13,993 bases of DNA, taken from an uncultured Collinsella sp. GTDB taxonomy: Bacteria; Actinomycetota; Coriobacteriia; Coriobacteriales; Coriobacteriaceae. The stretch lies in the NCBI GenBank assembly GCA_958446785.1, contig CAUCXP010000017.1:1-13993 (forward strand), read 5' to 3'. Position numbers and translations under genes: made by a program. Below, in pieces: positions 8,938-13,993 of the stretch (its first letter is position 1; every line of letters starts with the position of its first letter). The notes below the pieces were generated by a model. It saw nothing but the letters and a program-made list of their open reading frames with translations. It made no database searches and was not told the DNA's origin.

Positions 8938-9303
8938 CTAGTAGGTGCTATAGACAAATTGCCATTTATCAGTTGTGCCAAGAACACCACAGGAGCACAT
9001 TGCAGCGAGGCGGGATTCCCTATGATGCGCGGATCGGCGATAGCCATTTCGGTAGGAGATCGTCTTGTAAGAGATGTTGAACATCGAGATGCTGTGCCCG
9101 CTTACGCCGCGAGGACAGCTGTAGCTCCAGTAGGTATCGACGACGACGTCCGTATACCCGAGGGGCTCAACGAGGGCACACTGGCTGCTCTCCTGGGAAG
9201 GAGGCATCGGGGTATCCGCAAAAGCGGGGGCTCCCGGCAGCAACAGACAAAGAGCGAGGCCGAGGAAAACCAAGAGCTTACACGACTTAACAGTACTGAA
9301 CAT
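8938..9303 (-). CDS. Secreted four-cysteine peptide, lactococcin 972-like
   Basis: The 121-residue precursor has a textbook Sec signal peptide: basic start (MFSTVKSCK), hydrophobic core (residues 10-22), and cleavage after AFA at 29. The mature part has about 92 residues, four cysteines (42, 63, 103, 105) that could form two disulfides, and an aromatic C-terminus (WQFVYSTY). By eye it resembles lactococcin 972-family bacteriocins: a WSY segment, then GHSIS where that family has HSAT, then a final block with similar spacing ending in Tyr residues. The signal peptide and adjacent ABC/membrane genes also fit that family. Identity is low and no search was run. The ATG at 9303 is preferred over a TTG at 9315 because GGAG lies 6 bases upstream. 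An alternative is a secreted peptide signal or an unrelated toxin. Confidence 0.6.
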   Translation of the reverse strand: MFSTVKSCKLLVFLGLALCLLLPGAPAFADTPMPPSQESSQCALVEPLGYTDVVVDTYWSYSCPRGVSGHSISMFNISYKTISYRNGYRRSAHHRESRLAAMCSCGVLGTTDKWQFVYSTY

Positions 9304-9338
9304 AATCCTCTCCAATCTAGAGGGGTTTCGGTTGCAGC

Positions 9339-9367
9339 ATGCTGTGATTACTTGCCTGCAAAGTCAA
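9339..9367 (-). promoter_or_regulatory. Possible promoter of the peptide/ABC operon
   Basis: On the minus strand TTGACT (9362-9367, five of six consensus bases) is followed after 17 bases by CAGCAT (9339-9344, three of six). The -10 lies within a perfect palindrome, CAGCATGCTG (9335-9344). A weak -10 beside a good -35 is compatible with an activated or repressed promoter. Confidence 0.35.
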
Positions 9368-9380
9368 TTTAACATAAACT
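9352..9380 (+). promoter_or_regulatory. Promoter of the DUF2975/HTH pair
   Basis: TTGCCT (9352-9357) and TAAACT (9375-9380) are spaced by exactly 17 bases, each matching four of six consensus positions. The leader is about 37 bases to the ATG at 9424 and ends in GGAGG. Confidence 0.45.
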
Positions 9381-9386
9381 GTTAAA
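9368..9386. promoter_or_regulatory. Operator-like inverted repeat in the divergent spacer
   Basis: TTTAACA (9368-9374) and TGTTAAA (9380-9386) are perfect inverted arms around 5 bases. The site covers the -10 of the rightward promoter and touches the -35 of the leftward one, so one bound protein could affect both. A second, shorter palindrome (GTTA-N5-TAAC, 9381-9393) overlaps it. The HTH protein encoded at 9946 is the obvious candidate to bind here. Confidence 0.5.
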
Positions 9387-9423
9387 AAGTAACCTGAGTT
9401 TTTTAAATTCTTCGGAGGTTATT

Positions 9424-9936
9424 ATGAGTTCCGACAATCGCACTCCCCGGCTTCATTCCTTCCGCATCGCATGTGCGATAGCCTCTGCGACCCTTTGCGC
9501 CACCGCCATCGCACAAGTGGCGTTCTCCTTAAAGCCAGCAATCGAAGTGCTCGACAACCCTGTAATTGCAGACTCCCCCGCGTATCCAGCCCTTGCGATC
9601 TCGACATTGGTCCCTGCCGTCATCGGTATCGCTACGACCATCCTCAGCGCCGTTCTCGTGTGGACGATCAAGAGCGGAGACCCCTTCAAGAAAGGGTCTG
9701 CGACATGCTTGAAGGTGCTCGGCATTCTCTTCGTTGTTCAAGCTGCCACCAGCCTCTACGCCGGCTCACTCAAAACCTCCGTTTCGATGTTTGGCGGCGA
9801 GGGGGCCGTCGGCGCCCAAGAGATCGCTTCATCATTCGATTGGACCTCTCTGGTTCTCGGCATCGTCCTGTTCATGCTTTCCCAGCTCTTCTTGTACGCC
9901 CGAGAGCTGTACCTCGACTCCGACGAGATTGCGTAA
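9424..9936 (+). CDS. DUF2975-like four-segment membrane protein
   Basis: The 170-residue protein has four predicted membrane segments (about 13-35, 55-80, 95-114 and 141-159), a short polar loop with SGDPFKKG (84-91), and an acidic end, LYARELYLDSDEIA. The GxPF-type motif, the length and the acidic ending match DUF2975 proteins as I know them, which are commonly encoded directly beside a YozG-type HTH regulator; that is the case here. The biochemical function of the family is not established. A role in sensing membrane state or holding the regulator at the membrane is a reasonable inference. GGAGG lies 5 bases before the ATG. The gene is divergent from the peptide/transporter operon and shares its control region. 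Confidence 0.75.
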   Translation: MSSDNRTPRLHSFRIACAIASATLCATAIAQVAFSLKPAIEVLDNPVIADSPAYPALAISTLVPAVIGIATTILSAVLVWTIKSGDPFKKGSATCLKVLGILFVVQAATSLYAGSLKTSVSMFGGEGAVGAQEIASSFDWTSLVLGIVLFMLSQLFLYARELYLDSDEIA

Positions 9937-9945
9937 GGAAACGCC

Positions 9946-10197
9946 ATGCCCGTAATTGTTCGCCTCGACAAGATCATGGCCGAGCGAAAGATTTCCTCGA
10001 ACGAACTTGCCGAAAGGATTGGAACCACGCCCGTGAACCTGTCCCGTATTAAAAAAGGGCATATTCGCGGCATTCGCTTCAACACACTCGAGCAGCTATG
10101 CCTCGCCCTTCGTTGCCAACCCGGAGACCTTCTCGAAGTCATGAGCGAAGAGGATGCCCGAAAGGAGTTCGGACTCGATTGGTCCGCCGAGGATTAG
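9946..10197 (+). CDS. YozG-type helix-turn-helix regulator (HTH_26 / Cro-CI-like)
   Basis: The 83-residue protein is almost all one DNA-binding domain. Residues 1-70 read as the compact Cro/CI fold, with the recognition region around ELAERIGTTPVNLSRIKKG (20-38) and the family's characteristic FNTLEQLCLALRCQPGDLLE (45-64). It begins 9 bases after the DUF2975 stop codon, and its Shine-Dalgarno (AAGGA) overlaps that stop, so the two are translated as a unit. The pairing is typical of this regulator class. The inverted repeat in the divergent spacer is its likely operator (inference). Its TAG stop is in the same frame as, and directly joined to, the recombinase remnant that follows. Confidence 0.88.
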   Translation: MPVIVRLDKIMAERKISSNELAERIGTTPVNLSRIKKGHIRGIRFNTLEQLCLALRCQPGDLLEVMSEEDARKEFGLDWSAED

Positions 10198-10923
10198 AGG
10201 GCGGTCGTACTCGCCCTGCACACGGGGATGCGAATCGGCGAGGTCTGCGGCCTTCGGTGGTGCGATGTGGATTTCGAGACGGGCCTGATCTCGATCAGAC
10301 ACTCGGTGGCGTACGCGAAGGGAATGGGTTCGTTCATCAAGGACACCAAGACCCATGACGCCAGGGGCATCCCCATCGACCCGGTCGGCCTACTCCCCTT
10401 CCTGAAGGAGACCCACGAGATCGACTGCGGAAAGCTGCGCTTGCGCGGCCTTACCGGGGCGGTCGAGATCGGGGACTGCTACATCCTGTCGGAGCCGGGC
10501 GCGACCTTCGCGACGACAAGCTATATCCGCAGGGCGTTCAAGACGTTCTCGGAGACCAACGGCCTCATGGGCACCAACGACGAGCTGATCACGTTCCACG
10601 GCCTTCGCCACACGTTCGCAACGCAGTGGATCCGCCAAGGCGGCGATATCAAGGCGCTCCAATCGATCCTCGGCCACAAGGACGCCATGGCGACGCTCAA
10701 CGTCTACGCCGACATCGAGCCCATCTCCAAAATCCATAACATGCTGCGCGCCACGCCGTGCCTTTGGCGCGGGCACCTCGGGCCGAGGGTCGATCCGGGT
10801 CCCATGTTCCAACAGAGGATCCAGGAGTCCATCGAGACGCTCCAGGCGTTCGGCTACGGCATCACCGAGCCGGACGACCGAAATATCGCCATACGCGACG
10901 TGAAGACGAACAGTTGGCTCTAG
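10198..10923 (+). pseudogene. Tyrosine recombinase/integrase, N-terminal half missing
   Basis: The frame opens directly after the regulator's stop codon with AVVLALHTGMRIGEVCGLRW, the start of the catalytic domain with its first Arg. The remaining active-site residues follow: a Lys in FIKDTKTHDARGIPI, HGLRH (His codon at 10597), the LGH box, and the nucleophile in NVYADI (Tyr codon 10705-10707). The core-binding N-terminal domain is absent, and no start codon or ribosome binding site precedes the catalytic Arg; the first ATG (10228) is the codon just before it. The catalytic part is otherwise intact, so the gene was cut once, at or near 10198. It lies just inside the right 64-bp repeat and is probably the inactive remnant of the enzyme that placed the islet. 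Confidence 0.85.
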
Positions 10924-10979
10924 CTCACCGAGTACGCGGCAGTGCTGGGCCCATCCCAACTGAGGTCACGGTGGTCCGA

Positions 10980-11023
10980 TAGGGGCGCCGCCCGCGGCAT
11001 GCGCCGCGGAGCGGTATCCCCTA
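10980..11023. repeat. Compound GC-rich hairpin
   Basis: TAGGGG (10980-10985) pairs with CCCCTA (11018-11023), CCGC (10988-10991) with GCGG (11011-11014), and CCGCGGC (10992-10998) with GCCGCGG (11003-11009) around a 4-base loop. It lies between the recombinase remnant and the right 64-bp repeat. No T tract follows on either strand, so it is not a standard terminator. The rest of 10924-11074 shows no gene. Confidence 0.55.
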
Positions 11024-11074
11024 CCGAAGGGCGGGGATGCCCTCCGCTTCCAGTTCGGAATCAGCCGTCGGAGG

Positions 11075-11138
11075 CGTTCGGCTGACTGCGGGAACGGCCT
11101 GTCCGCTCAATGTGTTCGGCTGAGATCGGAAATCAACC
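11075..11138. repeat. 64-bp direct repeat, right copy
   Basis: This copy matches 3863-3926 in the same orientation at 62 of 64 bases. Internally GTTCGGCTGA occurs twice. TCAGCCG (11061-11067), just outside, pairs with CGGCTGA (11079-11085) inside. It marks the right edge of the accessory islet, about 150 bases past the recombinase remnant and about 180 before the ACT gene. Confidence 0.75.
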
Positions 11139-11249
11139 CAACACGAGCCGGACACGCGCCAGACGGCTCTTCCCCGTACGGCCTTCCCCCTTACGCTCAT
11201 GTTGCAGGCATGTAACGCCGCAGCGAGCGCGCCTTTTTTGCGCCAGACA

Positions 11250-11272
11250 GGTACAATGATGAACACTGTACC
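11250..11272 (+). promoter_or_regulatory. Promoter region of the ACT/citrate synthase genes with inverted repeat
   Basis: TACAAT (11252-11257) is a near-consensus -10, although no good -35 lies at the usual distance. It overlaps GGTACA (11250-11255), which is the exact reverse complement of TGTACC (11267-11272) 11 bases downstream. The arrangement suggests a repressor or activator site over the promoter. No other gene-like content is seen in 11139-11319. Confidence 0.4.
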
Positions 11273-11319
11273 GTAGCGGAGCGCCCCGCGCGCACCGCAA
11301 CCACGCGAAAGGGTTTCCC

Positions 11320-11607
11320 ATGGCCGAGATCTCGTCCTCCCGCATCGTCATCACCGTCCTTGGCAAGAACCGCCCCGGCATCGTCGCCGGCGTCACCCGC
11401 GTTCTGGGCGAGGCCAACGTCGACATCCGCGACATCACGCAGTCCATTATCGAGGACATCTTCACCATGACCATGCTGGCCGACACCGCCGAGTCCAAGC
11501 TCGACTTCGCCGAGCTGCAGAAGGCGCTGGCCGAGGCCGGCGAGCTTTCGGGCGTCAACGTGTCCATCCAGCGCGAGGACGTCTTTAACTTTATGTACCG
11601 CCTGTAG
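11320..11607 (+). CDS. UPF0237-type ACT domain protein
   Basis: The 95-residue protein is a single ACT domain. It starts with a beta-strand and glycine turn, IVITVLGKNRPGIVAGVTRVL (9-29), then ANVDIRDITQSIIEDIFTMTML (32-53), and ends NFMYRL, all typical of the UPF0237 group. ACT domains bind small ligands, often amino acids, and usually act as dimers; the ligand for this group is not known to me. AAAGGG lies 6 bases before the ATG. The citrate synthase gene follows after 78 bases with no terminator in between, so the two are likely co-transcribed. A link to amino-acid-responsive control of citrate synthase is an inference from position only. Confidence 0.88.
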   Translation: MAEISSSRIVITVLGKNRPGIVAGVTRVLGEANVDIRDITQSIIEDIFTMTMLADTAESKLDFAELQKALAEAGELSGVNVSIQREDVFNFMYRL

Positions 11608-11685
11608 CGAACAGGCCGTACGGGAACAGGCCGGCGCATCTGCACCCAAGCACGCCGCCCCCACACGGCCCCGAGAGGAGCGCGC

Positions 11686-13104
11686 ATGGCTTACGACGCC
11701 AAGAAAATCTACTACCGCTTCGATGACCATCTGAGCCACTTGGTCTTGGATTATGAGGCGAGCCGCCAGATTTCGCCCGAAAGCGAAAACCTCTACTACG
11801 GCCTGCCGACCTCCCCATACGACGAGGGCCTATTCGTAGAGCATAACGTCAAGCGCGGCCTGCGCAATGCCGACGGATCGGGTGTGGTCGCGGGCCTTAC
11901 CCGCATCTCGGACGTGCACGGCTACAACAAGGTCGACGGCAAAGTCGTGCCCGACCAGGGCAAGCTCACGCTGCGCGGCTATAGCATCGAGGATCTGGTC
12001 AACAATGCCCAGGCCGAGAATCGCTATGGCTACGAAGAAGTCGCCTATCTGCTTATCACGGGCTCGCTGCCCAACAAAGAGGAGCTCGACGGCTTCTGCG
12101 AGCGCCTTGGTGCCTTTAGACATCTGAGCGACGAATACGTCAAAGAGTTCCCCATGACCACGGTGTCGTCGAGCATCATGAATGTGCTCCAGCGCGCCGT
12201 GTTGCTGCTCTACGCCTTCGACGCCGAGCCCGACGCGATTACGCCCGAGCATGAGATCGACGTGGCCATCTCCATGCTCGCACGTCTCCCGCGCATCGCC
12301 GCTTTCGCACACATGGCCTCGATCGCCAAGCTTCGCGGCTCCGAGGTTCACGTGCCGCACCCCACGCCCGGTCTCTCCACCGCCGAGACCATCCTACAGG
12401 TGCTCCGCGGCGGCATGGCGTTCACCCGCGATGAGGCCATGCTGCTCGACGTGATGCTCATGCTGCATGCAGAGCACGGCGGCGGCAACAACTCCACGTT
12501 CGCCTGCCGCGTGCTGTCCTCTTCGGCCACCGACCCGTATTCTGCCTACGCCGCGGCTATCGGCTCGCTCAAGGGTCCGCGCCACGGCGGCGCCAACGCC
12601 AAAGTCGTGTCCATGCACGAGGACATCCGCGCGCATGTTTCCAACTGGGAAAACGAGGACGAGGTCGCGGCCTACTTGGGCAAGATCCTCGACAAGCAGG
12701 CCTTCGACGGCACGGGGCTCATCTACGGCATGGGCCACGCCGTCTATACGCTCAGCGACCCGCGCGCCGAGGTCTGCCGCCGTTACGCGCGCACGCTTGC
12801 CGCCAAGAAGGACCTGGGCGATGAGTTCGCACTCATCGAGCGCATCGAGCGCCTGGCGCCGCAGGTGATGCGCGATCACGGCATGACCAAGCCCATCTGC
12901 GCCAACATCGACCTGTACACGGGCTTTATCTACAAGATGCTCGGCGTGCCCGAGACGCTCTTTACGCCGCTATTCGCCGTCGCCCGCATGGCCGGCTGGT
13001 CGGCGCACCGCATGGAAGAGCTCTTCTGCGCGCACCGCATCATCCGTCCCGCGTATCGCCCGGTTATCGAGCCGCTGAAGTACAAGCCGCTCGCCGACCG
13101 CTAG
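11686..13104 (+). CDS. gltA: Citrate synthase (citrate/2-methylcitrate synthase family)
   Basis: The enzyme condenses oxaloacetate with acetyl-CoA to citrate. The 472-residue protein carries the active-site segments in order: LHAEHGGGNNST with His264, GPRHGGAN with His300, GMGHAVYTLSDPR with His351, and ANIDLYTGFIY with Asp409, followed by SAHRMEE. It is longer than the common 370-430-residue enzymes because of an N-terminal extension of some 60 residues before the RGLRNADG segment. In a fermentative anaerobe it probably feeds glutamate synthesis through a partial cycle (inference). The family includes methylcitrate synthases, so propionyl-CoA use cannot be ruled out. AGGAG lies 5 bases before the ATG. 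The upstream ACT gene is probably in the same transcript, and a strong terminator ends it. Confidence 0.94.
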   Translation: MAYDAKKIYYRFDDHLSHLVLDYEASRQISPESENLYYGLPTSPYDEGLFVEHNVKRGLRNADGSGVVAGLTRISDVHGYNKVDGKVVPDQGKLTLRGYSIEDLVNNAQAENRYGYEEVAYLLITGSLPNKEELDGFCERLGAFRHLSDEYVKEFPMTTVSSSIMNVLQRAVLLLYAFDAEPDAITPEHEIDVAISMLARLPRIAAFAHMASIAKLRGSEVHVPHPTPGLSTAETILQVLRGGMAFTRDEAMLLDVMLMLHAEHGGGNNSTFACRVLSSSATDPYSAYAAAIGSLKGPRHGGANAKVVSMHEDIRAHVSNWENEDEVAAYLGKILDKQAFDGTGLIYGMGHAVYTLSDPRAEVCRRYARTLAAKKDLGDEFALIERIERLAPQVMRDHGMTKPICANIDLYTGFIYKMLGVPETLFTPLFAVARMAGWSAHRMEELFCAHRIIRPAYRPVIEPLKYKPLADR

Positions 13105-13127
13105 GACGCGGACCGTTATAGAACCCG

Positions 13128-13166
13128 AGCGTGGCCAGGGCATCACCGCCCTCGGCCACGCTTTTT
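13128..13166 (+). terminator. Intrinsic terminator after citrate synthase
   Basis: AGCGTGGCC (13128-13136) pairs with GGCCACGCT (13154-13162), and the stem continues with AGGGC and GCCCT around a single-base bulge and a 6-base loop. A run of T residues follows immediately. It starts 24 bases past the citrate synthase stop. Confidence 0.92.
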
Positions 13167-13191
13167 ATGCCAGTAGAAAGGGCTGCATCGA

Positions 13192-13992
13192 ATGATTGTG
13201 TTTTCCGACATGGATGGAACGCTGCTGACGAGCGATAAGCAGATGAGCGACGCCACCTGGGCGATGCTCGACGAGCTCGCGCGCCGCGGTATTGAGTTTG
13301 TGCCCTGCACGGGGCGCCCGCTGTCGGGCATCTTTGAGCCCATCCTCGCCCATCCCGCCGTGCACTACGCGGTCTGTGCCAACGGCGCCAGCGTCTGGCA
13401 ACTCGACGACGGTACGCCCACCGATGTCTCACGTGCCACGCGCATTTTGAGCCGACCGCTCGACCGCGCCATCGCCCACCGCGTCCACAGCATTGCCGTC
13501 GGCCATGACGTCACCTTCGATATCTTCGCGGATGGGCAGTGCTTCCTCCCCCGCTCGCTCTACACGCGCCTGGACGAATTCTGCGGCGGCGACCCCCACA
13601 TCGCGGCTTCGCTCAAGCGCACACGAACACCGATCGACATGGATATCGACAGCAAGATCGACGGGGTCGAGACGCTCGAACGCATCGCCATGTACTGGCA
13701 CGACCCGGCCGATCGCGACGCCATCGCGGCTGAGCTCGACACGCTCGGAGGCATTGAGGTCACGCGTTCTTATGCCATGAATATCGAGGTCATGGGTGAG
13801 GCTGCCACCAAGGGAACGGCCCTCACGTGGCTATGCGAGCACCTGGGCGAGCGTCTCGCCGACGCCTGGGCGTTCGGCGACAACATCAACGACATCCCCA
13901 TGCTGCAGGCAGCGGGCCACGGCATGGCCATGATCAACGTACCTATTCTAATCCGGATCTTGGCTGGGAAAAGTCACATAACTGGAATATAG
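13192..13992 (+). CDS. Cof-type HAD phosphatase with disrupted C-terminus
   Basis: HAD-superfamily hydrolases of the Cof group dephosphorylate small phosphorylated metabolites. Motif I is FSDMDGTLL (catalytic Asp6 and Asp8), motif II TGR (40-42), a C2-type cap lies between, the motif III Lys is in ATKGTAL (207), and motif IV GDNINDIPML is at 229-238. The reading is normal through GHGMAMIN (about 249). The family then needs roughly 25 more residues beginning with Ala-rich helices, but the frame continues as VPILIRILAGKSHITGI and stops, over DNA that is clearly less GC-rich. The 3' end therefore seems replaced. AAAGGG lies 9 bases before the ATG. The terminator just upstream implies its own promoter or read-through. 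Confidence 0.85.
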   Translation: MIVFSDMDGTLLTSDKQMSDATWAMLDELARRGIEFVPCTGRPLSGIFEPILAHPAVHYAVCANGASVWQLDDGTPTDVSRATRILSRPLDRAIAHRVHSIAVGHDVTFDIFADGQCFLPRSLYTRLDEFCGGDPHIAASLKRTRTPIDMDIDSKIDGVETLERIAMYWHDPADRDAIAAELDTLGGIEVTRSYAMNIEVMGEAATKGTALTWLCEHLGERLADAWAFGDNINDIPMLQAAGHGMAMINVPILIRILAGKSHITGI

Positions 13993-13993
13993 G
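13938..13993. other. Foreign-looking sequence breaking the HAD gene
   Basis: From about 13938 to the window edge the GC share falls to roughly 42 percent by hand count, and the translation leaves the HAD family pattern. It could be the end of an insertion sequence or other element, or a mis-joined contig edge. No terminal inverted repeat can be confirmed because the other end is outside the window. Confidence 0.45.

Larger units (their letters stand above)
3863..11138. mobile_element. Putative bacteriocin/transporter islet bounded by direct repeats
   Basis: The 7.3-kb segment carries accessory genes (secreted peptide, ABC exporters, regulator pair, broken tyrosine recombinase) between 64-bp direct repeats. 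It is flanked on both sides by core genes (rpmE; ACT protein and citrate synthase). The recombinase remnant lies about 150 bases from the right repeat, the usual place for an integrase near an attachment site. Much of the interior is visibly less GC-rich than the flanks. Removing the segment at the repeats would leave rpmE and the ACT gene divergent, a plausible ancestral layout. Integration by this recombinase is an inference, and the element could not move on its own now. Confidence 0.45.

Noticed and set aside
8938..9303. Lanthipeptide or other modified-peptide interpretation of the small secreted protein
   Set aside because: No modification enzyme (LanB/C/M, radical SAM, YcaO) is nearby, and the leader is a Sec signal peptide, not a double-glycine or lanthipeptide leader.
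10228..10923. Functional short integrase starting at ATG 10228
   Set aside because: The start has no ribosome binding site and lies one codon before the first catalytic Arg, so the core-binding domain and the start of the catalytic fold would be missing.
11021..11266. Minus-strand 81-codon frame through the right 64-bp repeat, partly similar to a minus-strand frame at 3668-3898
   Set aside because: The shared residues come only from the duplicated DNA; no ribosome site, no domain, and different sequence outside the repeat.

Overview
The window looks like chromosomal DNA from a GC-rich actinobacterium of the class Coriobacteriia, most likely Collinsella or a close relative. This is an inference from GC-rich codon use, the Ala/Lys/Glu tail on ribosomal protein L31, the actinobacterial-style secA-prfB junction and the palindromic intergenic repeats. 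No rRNA or other decisive marker is present.

Left flank (1-3863, minus strand, core genes): the first codons of a probable prfB, a complete secA overlapping it by one base (TAATG), a 346-base spacer with two large palindromes and a good intrinsic terminator, then rpmE (L31) with a recognisable promoter and two leader hairpins.

Centre (3863-11138): an accessory islet bounded by two 64-bp direct repeats (62/64 identical). A minus-strand operon encodes a small secreted four-cysteine peptide resembling the lactococcin 972 bacteriocin family, a tandem double ABC-2-type permease, an ABC ATPase, and an unusual permease-ATPase fusion. The three permease domains share an NG-x-G ... YP motif and look like paralogues. 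A plus-strand pair diverges from the peptide gene: a DUF2975-like membrane protein and a YozG-type (HTH_26) regulator. The 120-base divergent spacer holds a perfect inverted repeat placed to act on both promoters. A tyrosine recombinase lacking its N-terminal half abuts the regulator gene just inside the right repeat. I read this as a bacteriocin or toxic-peptide islet with its own export/immunity transporters and switch, possibly brought in by site-specific recombination between rpmE and the ACT gene.

Right flank (11139-13993, plus strand, core genes): a UPF0237-type ACT-domain protein, 78 bases upstream of a citrate synthase, a strong terminator, and a Cof-type HAD phosphatase. The HAD frame changes abruptly into less GC-rich, unrelated sequence about 55 bases before the window ends, which suggests an insertion or an assembly edge.

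The most novel parts are the divergent peptide/transporter/regulator islet, its repeat boundaries, and the TMD-NBD fusion with three related permease domains.
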